Assembly: GCF_011758765.1 (NCBI RefSeq)
Contig: NZ_JAANOU010000001.1
Span: forward strand, 3,410,001-3,474,000
Reading direction: 5' to 3'
DNA: 64,000 nt
Origin: Amycolatopsis viridis
GTDB taxonomy: Bacteria > Actinomycetota > Actinomycetes > Mycobacteriales > Pseudonocardiaceae
In this document: in pieces, positions 28,230 through 36,247 of the stretch
Layout: the number at the start of each line of letters is the position of its first letter
How positions within the stretch are numbered: position 1 is the first letter of the stretch
Notes under the pieces: generated by a model
Told to the model about the DNA's origin: nothing
Seen by the model: only the letters and a program-made list of their open reading frames with translations
The model's database searches: none
Position numbers and translations under genes: made by a program

Positions 28230-28613
28230 CTACCCTGCGGTCAGCCGGTTGTAGGCGTCCGCGTCGAGCAGCCCGGAGGGCGCATCCGGGTCGCTCACCC
28301 GGATCTCGACGAGCCAGCCCTCGCCGTAGGGGTCGCTGTTGATCAGCTCCGGCGAGTCGGCCACGGCGTCGTTGACCGCGACGACCTCTCCGTCGACCGG
28401 GGCGAACAGCTCGGACACGCTCTTGGTGGACTCGATCTCGCCGAACGGTTCCCCCGCCGTCACCGACTTGCCCGCCTCGGGCAGGTCGACGAACACCACG
28501 TCGCCCAGCTGGTCCTGCGCGTACTCGGTGATCCCCACCCGGACCACGTCGTCGGCACGGGTGGCGACCCACTCGTGCTCCTCGGTGTAGCGCAACTCTT
28601 CTGGCGCGGACAC
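28230..28613 (-). CDS. gcvH: Glycine cleavage system H protein
   Basis: 127 aa, standard length. It shuttles the aminomethyl group between the P, T and L proteins on a lipoyl arm attached to Lys64 ([20 protein letters not shown]). RYTEEHEWV at the N-terminus and [15 protein letters not shown] near the C-terminus are typical. No gcvP or gcvT lies in the window; in relatives gcvP is about 3 kb downstream, where only the riboswitch remains here. Confidence 0.96.
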   Translation of the reverse strand: MSAPEELRYTEEHEWVATRADDVVRVGITEYAQDQLGDVVFVDLPEAGKSVTAGEPFGEIESTKSVSELFAPVDGEVVAVNDAVADSPELINSDPYGEGWLVEIRVSDPDAPSGLLDADAYNRLTAG

Positions 28614-28670
28614 TGCCTGCCCCTTTCCTGCCCCGGCGCGCCCGGGGCGTCCCGATGCTCGCGCGCAGTC

Positions 28671-29282
28671 TTACATCCCCGCGCCCGTCCTGGCACGCCG
28701 GACCGCCCAGAAGGTCTGCAACAGGTACAGGGCACCGGACCACACGTACAGCACGGTGCCCCACGCGGTGAAGGAGTAGGCGATCGGCCGTGCGATGGCC
28801 GCCGCGATCGACGTGCCCTGTGTGAGCAGCAGGAACGGGAAGGCGTACATCAGCACGAAAGTCGCGGCCTTGCCGATGTAGGTGACCTCCGGCGGCGCGT
28901 AGTCGTGGCGGCGCAGCACCACGAGCGCTACGCCGACCAGCAGCTCGCGCCCGACGAGCACCGCGACCAGCCACCACGGGACGATGCCGCGGACCAGGAA
29001 CGCGGCCAGCGTGGCGACGATGTAGAGCCGGTCGGCGGCCGGGTCGAGCAACTGCCCGAGGCGGCTGGTCTGATCCAGCCAGCGGGCCAGTTTGCCGTCC
29101 AGCCAGTCGGAGACGCCGCTGAACACCAGCAGCACCAGGGCCCAGCCGTCGGCGCGGGGGCCGAGCAGGAGCCAGAGGAACACCGGGACACCTGCCAGCC
29201 GCAGCAGGGACAGCAGGTTCGGCACGGTCCACGCCTGCCGCAACAGGCTGGGCCCGGCCGGCTCGGTGCGGTGTTCGATCAC
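28671..29282 (-). CDS. CDP-alcohol phosphatidyltransferase (PgsA2-like)
   Basis: 203 aa membrane enzyme with the full CDP-alcohol transferase motif DG-x2-AR-x8-G-x3-D-x3-D, read in DWLDGKLARWLDQTSRLGQLLDPAAD (about 60-85). Five or six membrane segments. Homologous and syntenic to Rv1822 (pgsA2); the precise product (phosphatidylglycerophosphate or cardiolipin) cannot be told from sequence. It is the first gene of the gcvH-garA-ftsR-bfn string, 57 bp before gcvH. Confidence 0.92.
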   Translation of the reverse strand: MIEHRTEPAGPSLLRQAWTVPNLLSLLRLAGVPVFLWLLLGPRADGWALVLLVFSGVSDWLDGKLARWLDQTSRLGQLLDPAADRLYIVATLAAFLVRGIVPWWLVAVLVGRELLVGVALVVLRRHDYAPPEVTYIGKAATFVLMYAFPFLLLTQGTSIAAAIARPIAYSFTAWGTVLYVWSGALYLLQTFWAVRRARTGAGM

Positions 29283-29368
29283 CCCGTAACCCTAATCGGT
29301 GCGGTGCCGCTTTCCGGCGGCGGCGCCGGGGCGGCGCGCCCGGGCCTGCCGGCGGCACGCGCGGGCGC

Positions 29369-29572
29369 TCAGCCGGCGCGGCGGTGGCTCCAGCCACGGC
29401 GGTGCAGCTCGGCCCCGCTGAGGGCCTGCGGGCGGCCCAGGTGGTCGGTGCCCACCCAGCGCAGCGCCCCGGCGCCGGACTCGAGGACGTAGGGGCGGCC
29501 CTGGCTCCACACGACGGAGCACGGGGTGGTCGGGAGCGGATCCGTCGTGGCGGCGGTTTCGGTGCTCAACAC
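29369..29572 (-). CDS. Small conserved-looking protein
   Basis: 67 aa from GTG 29572. The sequence (SVVWSQGRPYVLESGAGALRWVGTDHLGRPQALSGAELHRRGWSHRRAG) has normal amino-acid composition and a plausible beta-rich pattern. Its codons show strong third-position GC bias, unlike the overlapping frames. No known domain. There is no clear ribosome binding site. It precedes the pgsA-like gene by 86 bp in the same direction. Confidence 0.55.
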   Translation of the reverse strand: MLSTETAATTDPLPTTPCSVVWSQGRPYVLESGAGALRWVGTDHLGRPQALSGAELHRRGWSHRRAG

Positions 29573-29724
29573 GACCGTTGTGTCGCGTCACGGCGCCGAA
29601 GTGTTAGCAGTCGGCCAACTATTCACCCGGCCGGTGGATCAACGTCCACAGTGGAGCCGGCGTGGGCGCGTCCTGCCTGCGATTTCGCCGCGGGGCGGTA
29701 GTTTCCCCATCCGGGAGGGATCAC

Positions 29725-30210
29725 ATGACCACACCTGGCCGCACCCTGGCGCTGCTGCTCGTGTCGGCGGGCGTCCTCGCCGGCTGTACCGGGACACCGG
29801 CCGCCCCGGCACCCGCTCCGCCCCCGCCGGCGAGCACCCCCGCACCGGACACCACCGCACCGGACACCACCCCACCGGCCCCGGCCGCCCCGAGCACCCC
29901 GGCGCCGGATCCCGCCGGCGCCGGCGCGGGCACCCGTGCCGGCGGGTGCGGCACCGTGCCCGCGGCGAGCGGGCTCACCTTGCAGGTCATGGACACCACG
30001 ACCAGCCCGCTCAGCTGCGGGCAGGCGACCGACCTGGTGACGCGGTTCCAGCAGGCGATCGCCGGGCGCCAGCCGGCCAGATCGGCCCTTCCGGTCCGGG
30101 AAACGGTCGACGGGTGGATGTGCGTGTCCGGCCCGCCCGCCTCCCAGGGCGGTACCACGTGCAGCCGCGGCGAGGACACCGTCTTCGCCCAGGTCACCGA
30201 ATCGGAGTAG
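29725..30210 (+). CDS. Putative lipoprotein
   Basis: 161 aa. Type II signal peptide with the lipobox LAGC at about residues 18-21 (LLLVSAGVLAGCTGTP), then a Pro/Ala/Thr linker (22-72) and a small C-terminal domain with four cysteines (GGCGTVPAASGL, LSCGQATDLV, WMCVSGPPA, TTCSRGED), probably two disulfides. GGGAGG lies 7 nt before the ATG. The function is unknown, anchored outside the membrane. Confidence 0.85.
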   Translation: MTTPGRTLALLLVSAGVLAGCTGTPAAPAPAPPPPASTPAPDTTAPDTTPPAPAAPSTPAPDPAGAGAGTRAGGCGTVPAASGLTLQVMDTTTSPLSCGQATDLVTRFQQAIAGRQPARSALPVRETVDGWMCVSGPPASQGGTTCSRGEDTVFAQVTESE

Positions 30211-30249
30211 CGGCCACCCCACCCCCGGGGCGGGGCAGGGCGGCCGCGC

Positions 30250-31965
30250 TCAGCCCTTGAGGTTCGGGAAGTCGTCCTCGCGGAACTCGCCCGCGGTGCG
30301 GGACTCCGGCGACGCCTGCTCCTTGCCGCGCAGCTCGACGCGGCGGATCTTGCCGGAGATCGTCTTCGGCAGGTCGGCGAACTCCAGCCGGCGGATCCGC
30401 TTGTACGGCGCGAGGTGCTCGCGGCAGAACGCCAGGATGCTCTCCGCGGTGGCCGCGTCCGGCTCGTGCCCCGCGGCCAGCACCACGTACGCCTTGGGCA
30501 CCGCGAGGCGGATCGGGTCCGGCGCCGGCACCACCGCGGCCTCGGCGACCGCCTCGTGCTCGAGCAGCACGCTTTCCAGCTCGAACGGCGAGATGCGGTA
30601 GTCCGACGCCTTGAACACGTCGTCGGTGCGGCCGACGTAGGTGATGTAGCCCCGTTCGTCGACCGAGCCGACGTCACCGGTGTGGTACAAGCCGCCGCGG
30701 AAAGCCTCTGCGGTGCGGTCGTCGTCGTCGGCGTACCCGACCATCAGGCCCACCGGGCGTTCGCTCAGGTCGAGGCAGATCTCGCCCTCCTCCGCCGGTT
30801 CACCACCGACCGGGTCGACCAGCACGACCTTGAAGCCGGGCACCGGGCGGCCCATCGACCCGGGCTTGACCTCCTGCCCCGGCGTGTTGGCGATCTGCAC
30901 ACTGGTCTCGGTCTGGCCGAAGCCGTCCCGGATGGTCACGCCCCACGCCTTGCCGACCTGGTCGATCACCTCCGGGTTGAGCGGCTCCCCCGCCCCGACC
31001 ACCTTCACCGGCGGGGTCCGCAGCGCGGTGAGGTCGGCCTGGATCAGCATCCGCCACACCGTCGGCGGCGCGCAGAAGCTGGTGATGCCGCAGCGCTGCA
31101 TCTGCGCCAGAAGCGCACCCGCGTCGAAGCGGGTGTAGTTGTACAGGAACACCGTGGCCTCGGCGTTCCACGGCGCGAACACGTTGCTCCACGCGTGCTT
31201 GGCCCACCCCGGCGAGGAGATGTTCAGGTGCACGTCGCCCGGCTCGAGGCCGATCCAGTACATCGTGGACAGATGCCCGACCGGGTAGGACACGTGCGTG
31301 TGCTGCACCAGCTTCGGCTTGGCCGTCGTGCCCGAGGTGAAGTACAGCAGCAGCGGGTCGGTCGCCGCGGTCGGCCCGTCCGCGGTGAACGATTCCTCGG
31401 CGGAATAAGCGTCGGCGAAGGACAGCCAGCCGCCGCCGGCGCCCTCGCCCACGGCGATGCGGGTGTAGTCACCCGGGACGTCGGCGAACTTCTCCACGTC
31501 CGCCGATCGCACGACCACGTGCCGGGCACGGCCGCGGTCCACCCGGTCCCGCAGGTCGGCCGCGCCGAGCAGGGTCGAAGCCGGGATGATCACCGCGCCC
31601 AGCTTGATCGCGGCGAGGATCGTCTCCCACAGCTCGACCTGGTTGCCCAGCATCAGGATCAGCCGGTCGCCGCGGCGGACCCCGTGCCCGCGCAGCCAGT
31701 TCGCCACCTGACTGGACCGGCGGGCCATCTCCGGGTAGGTCCAGCGGCCCTCGCTGCCGTCCTCCTCGACGATCCACAGCGCGTACCGGTCCGCGTTGGC
31801 CGGGTCGGCGGCGACCACGTCGAACCAGTCCAGCGCCCAGTTGAACTCGTCCAGCCGCGGCCACGCGAAGTCGCGGTACGCGGTGTCGTAGTCCTCGCGA
31901 TGCGCGAGCAGGAAGTCGCGTGCCTCGCGGAAGCGTTCGTGAGCGGTCGAATGGACAGTGTTCAT
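30250..31965 (-). CDS. AMP-binding acyl-CoA synthetase
   Basis: 571 aa ANL-superfamily ligase making an acyl-CoA via an acyl-AMP. P-loop LYFTSGTTAKPKLVQHTH, GDGFGQTET, the hinge region YHTGDVGSVDERGYITYVGRTDD and the catalytic-lysine motif KTISGKIRRVELR near the end are all present. The PGWAKHAWSNVFAPWNAEATVF segment suggests the medium-chain/acetyl- or benzoate-type subgroup; the substrate is not determinable. GAGGAG lies before ATG 31965, 10 bp after the dienoyl-CoA isomerase-like gene, so the two form an acid-activation and beta-oxidation operon. Confidence 0.92.
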   Translation of the reverse strand: MNTVHSTAHERFREARDFLLAHREDYDTAYRDFAWPRLDEFNWALDWFDVVAADPANADRYALWIVEEDGSEGRWTYPEMARRSSQVANWLRGHGVRRGDRLILMLGNQVELWETILAAIKLGAVIIPASTLLGAADLRDRVDRGRARHVVVRSADVEKFADVPGDYTRIAVGEGAGGGWLSFADAYSAEESFTADGPTAATDPLLLYFTSGTTAKPKLVQHTHVSYPVGHLSTMYWIGLEPGDVHLNISSPGWAKHAWSNVFAPWNAEATVFLYNYTRFDAGALLAQMQRCGITSFCAPPTVWRMLIQADLTALRTPPVKVVGAGEPLNPEVIDQVGKAWGVTIRDGFGQTETSVQIANTPGQEVKPGSMGRPVPGFKVVLVDPVGGEPAEEGEICLDLSERPVGLMVGYADDDDRTAEAFRGGLYHTGDVGSVDERGYITYVGRTDDVFKASDYRISPFELESVLLEHEAVAEAAVVPAPDPIRLAVPKAYVVLAAGHEPDAATAESILAFCREHLAPYKRIRRLEFADLPKTISGKIRRVELRGKEQASPESRTAGEFREDDFPNLKG

Positions 31966-31975
31966 GACGTTCTCC

Positions 31976-32818
31976 TCACTCGCCCGTGAACTCCGGCGTG
32001 CGGCGTTCCACGAACGCCTGCACCGCTTCCTGCAGATCCTTGCTGGGGAGGAACGCCGCGTTCCAGGCGGAGACGTAGCGCAGCCCGTCGGCGACCTGGC
32101 GCTCGGTGTTGAGCGACAGCACGTCCTTGACACCCCGCACGACCAGCGGCGGGTTCGCGGCGATCTCCCCGGCCAGCGCCCCGGCCGCGGCCAGCAGGGC
32201 GTCCGCGTCCGGGTACACGTCGTTGACCAGGCCGATCTTCTCCGCCCGCGCGGCGTCGATGTCCTTGCCGGTCAGGGCCAGCTCCCGCAGGTGGCCCTCG
32301 CCGATGATCCCCGCCAGCCGCTGCAGGCTGCCCAGGTCGGCCACGATCGCGACCTTCGCCTCGCGCACGCTGAACTTCGCGTCCGCGCTGGCCAGGCGCA
32401 CGTCGGCGGCGGCGATCAGGTCCACCCCGCCGCCGATGCACCAGCCGGACACCGCGGCGATCACCGGCGTGCGGCACTCCGCCACGGCCGTGACGCTGTC
32501 CTGCAGGGACCGGATCTCGCGCAGGAACTCGGTCCGCGGCCCGGCCAGGGCGTCCCCGGCCAGCAGCGGCGCCCAGCCGCCCATCATGGCGGGCAGGTCG
32601 AGACCGTAGGAGAAGTTCCTCCCGCTGCCGGTCAGCACGATCGCCCGGACCGCGGGATCGGCGTCCAGGGTGCGGAACACGATCGGCAGCTCGCGCCAGA
32701 AGTCCGGGCCCATCGCGTTGCCCTTGCCCGGCCCGAGCAGCGTCACGCGGGCGAGGGCGCCGGTGCGCTCGACGGCGAGCGAGACCAGGTCCGGCAGCTT
32801 GTCGGCGGTGTCAGTCAT
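31976..32818 (-). CDS. Crotonase-family protein, dienoyl-CoA isomerase type
   Basis: 280 aa crotonase. It carries the three acidic residues of mammalian delta(3,5)-delta(2,4)-dienoyl-CoA isomerase (ECH1 Asp176, Glu196, Asp204) with identical spacing: Asp133 (CIGGGVDLIAA), Glu153 (FSVREAKV) and Asp161 (VADLGSLQRL). The C-terminal RYVSAWNAAFLPSKDLQEAVQAF also follows ECH1. It therefore likely isomerises 3,5-dienoyl-CoA from unsaturated fatty acids and is not a plain enoyl-CoA hydratase. ATG 32818 chosen; ATG 32827 is possible. Shares an 79-bp promoter gap with the divergent hydrolase. Confidence 0.88.
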   Translation of the reverse strand: MTDTADKLPDLVSLAVERTGALARVTLLGPGKGNAMGPDFWRELPIVFRTLDADPAVRAIVLTGSGRNFSYGLDLPAMMGGWAPLLAGDALAGPRTEFLREIRSLQDSVTAVAECRTPVIAAVSGWCIGGGVDLIAAADVRLASADAKFSVREAKVAIVADLGSLQRLAGIIGEGHLRELALTGKDIDAARAEKIGLVNDVYPDADALLAAAGALAGEIAANPPLVVRGVKDVLSLNTERQVADGLRYVSAWNAAFLPSKDLQEAVQAFVERRTPEFTGE

Positions 32819-32897
32819 GGCTGCCATCTTGACGCATCCGGACGCTTTCGCGCGCCGCAGCTGTGCGGGAGCGGCCGGTGGTGGTTTCCTGATCGAC

Positions 32898-33716
32898 ATG
32901 CTGACCCGCCCCCTGGAGCTGGCCGGTGCCTTCACCTTCGAGGGACACCGGCTGTGCTACACGCAGTTCGGCACCGGCGACCGCGTCGTGGTGCTCGCCC
33001 ACGGCCTGATGTTCACCCGGCGGATGCACGCCCCGCTGGCCCGCACGCTGGCCGCCGACGGGTTCCGGGTGATCACCGTGGACCTGCTCGGCCACGGCGA
33101 CTCGGACCGGCCGCGCGAGTCGTGGCAGTACTCGATCCCGGCGTTCGGCGATCAGGTGCTGGCGCTGCTGGACCACCTGGACGTGCGGGCAGCCGTGGTG
33201 GGCGGGACGTCGCTGGGCGCGAACGTCGCGCTCGAGGTGGCGGTCCGGGCGCCGGAGCGGCTGCGCGGGATCGTGGTGGAGATGCCGGTGCTGGACAACG
33301 CCATCGTGGCGGGGCTGCTGGCGTTCACCCCGCTGCTGTTCGCGGCGCGGTTCGTGCCCTTCGGCGTGCGGGCGGTGGCGCGGCTGGCCGCGCTGGTGCC
33401 GCACGGCAGCCAGTGGGTCGACGTCGTCACCGACACGCTGGAGCAGCAGCCACCGGCCCTGGCGGCGTTGCTGCACGGGGTGTTCTTCGGGCGCATCGCG
33501 CCGCCGCGGTCGGTGCGGCGGCGGATCGAGGTGCCCGCGCTGGTGATCGGCCACGAGCGCGACCCGGTTCACCCGTTCGGCGACGCCGACACCCTGGCCG
33601 CGGACCTGGCCGCGGCGGAATTCGTGCAGGCCCGCAGCCCGGTCGAGCTGCGCTTCGACCCGCAACGGCTGACCGGGACGATCCTGGACTTCCTGCGCCG
33701 CTGCCACCCCGCCTGA
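32898..33716 (+). CDS. Alpha/beta hydrolase
   Basis: 272 aa alpha/beta-hydrolase fold: VVVLAHGLMFTRRMH (oxyanion region), ITVDLLGHGDSDRP, nucleophile elbow VVGGTSLGANVAL (Ser within GTSLG), and the acid/His part VIGHERDPVHPFGDADTLA. The final His is not obvious; the protein ends FDPQRLTGTILDFLRRCHPA. The substrate is unknown, perhaps an ester linked to the divergent acyl-CoA genes. ATG 32898 is chosen over an upstream in-frame start that would overlap the divergent gene. Confidence 0.88.
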   Translation: MLTRPLELAGAFTFEGHRLCYTQFGTGDRVVVLAHGLMFTRRMHAPLARTLAADGFRVITVDLLGHGDSDRPRESWQYSIPAFGDQVLALLDHLDVRAAVVGGTSLGANVALEVAVRAPERLRGIVVEMPVLDNAIVAGLLAFTPLLFAARFVPFGVRAVARLAALVPHGSQWVDVVTDTLEQQPPALAALLHGVFFGRIAPPRSVRRRIEVPALVIGHERDPVHPFGDADTLAADLAAAEFVQARSPVELRFDPQRLTGTILDFLRRCHPA

Positions 33717-33720
33717 CCGG

Positions 33721-33892
33721 CCAACACACCGCCACCAGCAGCCAACACGCCGCCGCTGGCGGCAAACACGCGCGTGTTGGCCGCTCCGGGCGCCGTGTTC
33801 GCCGGCGCGGGCGGTGTGTTCGCCGGCGCGGGCGGCGTGTTGGCCGCTCCGGGCGGTGGGTTGGCGGCTCCGGGCGGTGGGTTGGCCGTTAG
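33721..33892. repeat. Intergenic 21-bp tandem repeat with inverted flank
   Basis: Five full 21-bp units plus a partial one run from 33774 to 33892, starting GTGTTGGCC or GTGTTCGCC and ending CCGGGCGG or CGGGCGG. To the left, CCAACAC motifs (33721, 33742) lie in the opposite orientation, and the junction AACACGCGCGTGTT (33765-33778) is a perfect palindrome. The region could fold into a long hairpin between the convergent hydrolase and siroheme genes. The last unit overlaps the cysG stop codon. Confidence 0.85.
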
Positions 33893-35118
33893 TGCAGGTC
33901 GTCGGGGAGCAGGCCGGCGACGGGGCCGATCACGATCACCGCGGGCGGGCGGACCCCGGCGGCCTTCGCCTCCGCGGCGGCGGTCGCCAGGGCGAACCGG
34001 TGCACCCGCTGGGTCGGCATCGTGGCGTTCTCCACGATCGCCACGGGCGTGTCGCCAGGACGGCCGCCCGCCAGCAGCGCGGCCGCGAACCGGTCGAGCC
34101 GTTCCACGCCCATCATCAGCACGATCGTGCCGCGCAGCCGCGCCAGCGCGGCCCAGTCGGTCAGCGAGCTCTCGTCACCGGGCGCGACGTGCCCGGACAC
34201 CACGACCACCTCGTGTGCCACCCCGCGGTGGGTGACCGGCACCCCGGCGACCGCGGGACCGGCGATCGAGCTGGTGATGCCCGGGACCACCGTGACCGGC
34301 ACCCCGGCCTCGGCGCAGGCCAGCAGCTCCTCGAAACCGCGCCCGAACACGTACGGGTCACCGCCCTTGAGGCGGACCACGAACTTGCCGGCCTTGGCGT
34401 GCTCGATCAGCGTGGCGTTGATGAAGTCCTGGCTCGCCGCCCGGCCGTAGGGGATCTTGGCGGCGTCCACGACCTCGGCGTCCGGCGACAGCTCGTCGAG
34501 CAGCTCGCGGGGCGCCAGCCGGTCGGCGACGACGACGTCGGCGCGGGCGAGCAGCCGGCGGCCCTTGACGGTGATCAGCTCCGGATCGCCGGGGCCGCCA
34601 CCGACGAGCGCGACCCCGGGCAGTTCGGTGGCGTCGGGCGCGGGGCGGTCGCCGGCGATCGCGCCGGTGTGCAGGGCCTCGACGATGTTGTCCCGCACGG
34701 CGGCCGACCGCAGCGGCTGACCGCCGGACAGTACGCCGACGACCAGTCCCTCGTGCCGCCCGACCGCCGCGGTGACCGCGGTGCCCTCGATCCCGGCGTC
34801 GGCGCGCACGCAGAAGACGCGGCGCCGCTCGGCCTCCGCGCAGACCGCGGCGTTGACCTCCGGGTCGTCGGTGCAGGCCAGCGCGTACCAGGCGCCCTCG
34901 AGGTCGCCGTCGGTGTAGCGGCGCTGGTGCCACACCACTTCGCCAGCGTCGATCATGCCGCCCACGGCCGGAGTGGTCGACGGCGAGATCAGCTCGACGG
35001 CCGCGCCGGCGCCGATCAGCCGCGGCAGCCTGCGCTGGGCCACGGTGCCGCCGCCGACGAGCACCACGCGCCGCCCGGCGAGATCGAGGCCGACGAGGTA
35101 GTGCTGGTCTTCAGGCAT
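33889..35118 (-). CDS. cysG: Siroheme synthase: precorrin-2 dehydrogenase / uroporphyrinogen-III methyltransferase fusion
   Basis: 409 aa. The N-terminal half (about 1-150, VGLDLAGRRVVLVGGGTVAQRRLPRLIGAGA) is the NAD-dependent precorrin-2 dehydrogenase/ferrochelatase-like domain; the C-terminal half (about 160-405, VALVGGGPGDPELITVKGRRLLARADVVVADRL, VPGITSSIAGPAVAGVPVTHRG) is the SAM-dependent uroporphyrinogen-III methyltransferase. It makes siroheme for sulfite and nitrite reductases. ATG 35118 has no strong ribosome binding site; an upstream in-frame start at 35199 is rejected. Monocistronic. Confidence 0.92.
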   Translation of the reverse strand: MPEDQHYLVGLDLAGRRVVLVGGGTVAQRRLPRLIGAGAAVELISPSTTPAVGGMIDAGEVVWHQRRYTDGDLEGAWYALACTDDPEVNAAVCAEAERRRVFCVRADAGIEGTAVTAAVGRHEGLVVGVLSGGQPLRSAAVRDNIVEALHTGAIAGDRPAPDATELPGVALVGGGPGDPELITVKGRRLLARADVVVADRLAPRELLDELSPDAEVVDAAKIPYGRAASQDFINATLIEHAKAGKFVVRLKGGDPYVFGRGFEELLACAEAGVPVTVVPGITSSIAGPAVAGVPVTHRGVAHEVVVVSGHVAPGDESSLTDWAALARLRGTIVLMMGVERLDRFAAALLAGGRPGDTPVAIVENATMPTQRVHRFALATAAAEAKAAGVRPPAVIVIGPVAGLLPDDLH

Positions 35119-35214
35119 GCGGACAAGCATGCCTGCTGGTTGCCGCGAAGACACCCCAGGGTTGCACGAGTGTGAGCAACTCCGTACCGCCCATTGCATA
35201 CCCGGTCCGCTGCG

Positions 35215-35243
35215 GTGCGGGCCACCGGGCCGGCGGCCCGCAC
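35215..35243 (-). terminator. rpsR2 operon terminator
   Basis: GTGCGGGCC / GGCCCGCAC, a perfect 9-bp stem with an 11-nt GC-rich loop, directly after the stop of the alternative S18 gene. Confidence 0.65.
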
Positions 35244-35247
35244 GTGC

Positions 35248-35496
35248 TCAGCGCGTCCGCGAGGGGTAGGGCAGCAGGGCCATCTCGCGGGCGTTCTTGA
35301 TGGCCTGGGCCACCTGTTTCTGCTGCGCCGGTGACAGGCCGGTCACCCGCCGGGCGCGGATCTTGCCCCGGTCGGAGATGAACTTGCGCAGCAGGTCCAC
35401 GTCCTTGTAGTCCACAACGGACACCTGCTCCGCGGTGAGCAGGTTGCGGCGACGGCGGCCCGGCCGGGCCTCGGTGCGCTTGGACACCGCGCTCAC
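35248..35496 (-). CDS. rpsR2: 30S ribosomal protein S18, zinc-free paralogue
   Basis: 82 aa. The core [49 protein letters not shown] is S18. The N-terminus lacks the Cys residues of the zinc-binding form, so this is the C-minus paralogue, made when zinc is scarce to free zinc from ribosomes. Last gene of the rpmB-rpmG-rpsN-rpsR operon; overlaps rpsN by four bases. Confidence 0.96.
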   Translation of the reverse strand: MSAVSKRTEARPGRRRRNLLTAEQVSVVDYKDVDLLRKFISDRGKIRARRVTGLSPAQQKQVAQAIKNAREMALLPYPSRTR

Positions 35497-35798
35497 CAGC
35501 TCGACTTCGTCACGCCGGGCAGCTCACCGCGATGAGCCATCGCGCGCAGCCGCACCCGGGACAGGCCGAACTTGCGGAGGTAGCCGCGCGGGCGCCCGTC
35601 GGCGGTGTCGCGATTGCGCAGCCGTGTCGGACTGGAATCGCGGGGCAGCTTCCGCAGCGCCGCCCCGGCCGCCGCGCGTTCGTCCGCCGAGGACCGCGGC
35701 GACGAGATCACGGCCTTCAGCTCGGCCCGGCGCCCGGCGTAGCGGGCCACGACAGCACGCCGCTGCTCGTTGCGGGCGATCTTCGACTTCTTGGCCAT
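35493..35798 (-). CDS. rpsN2: 30S ribosomal protein S14, zinc-free long form
   Basis: 101 aa, the long S14 without the CxxC...CxxC zinc ribbon of the short form ([31 protein letters not shown] ... [39 protein letters not shown]). It replaces zinc-binding S14 in zinc starvation. TGATG coupling with the upstream rpmG. Confidence 0.96.
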   Translation of the reverse strand: MAKKSKIARNEQRRAVVARYAGRRAELKAVISSPRSSADERAAAGAALRKLPRDSSPTRLRNRDTADGRPRGYLRKFGLSRVRLRAMAHRGELPGVTKSSW

Positions 35799-35962
35799 CA
35801 GCGCTCCTCCCGGAACTCGACGTGCCGGCGCACGACCGGGTCGAACTTGCGCAGCACCAGCCGGTCCGGGTCGTTGCGGCGGTTCTTCCTCGTCACGTAC
35901 GTGTGACCGGTGCCCGCGGTCGAGCGGAGCCGGATGATCGGCCGGACCTCGTTGCGGGCCAC
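35798..35962 (-). CDS. rpmG2: 50S ribosomal protein L33, zinc-free paralogue
   Basis: 54 aa from GTG 35962 ([54 protein letters not shown]). It has no cysteines, so it is the C-minus form. One base (TAGTG) links it to the preceding rpmB stop; it overlaps the next ATG by one base. Confidence 0.96.
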   Translation of the reverse strand: MARNEVRPIIRLRSTAGTGHTYVTRKNRRNDPDRLVLRKFDPVVRRHVEFREER

Positions 35963-36198
35963 TACAGCTTCACCCCCTTCGCGCGCAGGCCGGCGACGAC
36001 CGCCTCGATGCCGCGCTTGTCGATCGTCTTGATGCCCTTCGCCGAGACACGCAGGGTGACCCAGCGTCCCTCCGCGGGGAGCCAGTAGCGGCGTCGCTGG
36101 ACGTTCGGGTCCCACCGCCGCGAGGTCCGCCGGTGCGAATGGGACACCTGCTTGCCGAAGCCCGGCTTGCGGCCGGTGACCTGGCAGACCGCCGACAT
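35962..36198 (-). CDS. rpmB2: 50S ribosomal protein L28, zinc-free paralogue
   Basis: 78 aa ([78 protein letters not shown]). Only Cys5 is present, so the zinc-binding set is missing. A consensus AGGAGG lies 7 nt before ATG 36198. First gene of the four-gene Zur-controlled operon; the Zur box begins 14 bp upstream of its start. Confidence 0.96.
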   Translation of the reverse strand: MSAVCQVTGRKPGFGKQVSHSHRRTSRRWDPNVQRRRYWLPAEGRWVTLRVSAKGIKTIDKRGIEAVVAGLRAKGVKL

Positions 36199-36211
36199 CC
36201 ATCCTCCTAGT

Positions 36212-36232
36212 TGATAGTGATTTTCATTATCA
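36212..36232. promoter_or_regulatory. Zur box between divergent zinc-free ribosomal operons
   Basis: Arms TGATAGTGA and TCATTATCA around TTT give a 21-bp imperfect palindrome with one mismatch, an excellent fit to actinobacterial Zur boxes (TGATAATGATTTTCA type). It is centred in the 49-bp gap between rpmB2 and the CobW-like gene, so one Zur dimer pair can shut both operons when zinc is plentiful. Confidence 0.9.
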
Positions 36233-36247
36233 GTTACTCTACACGGT

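Noticed and set aside
33721-33892. CRISPR-like repeat array
   Set aside because: Units are directly adjacent without spacers, and there are no cas genes.
33774-34235. Possible protein with 7-residue VLAAPGG/VFAGAGG repeats
   Set aside because: The frame continues as a shadow of cysG and has no ribosome binding site; the repeats are better explained as non-coding DNA.
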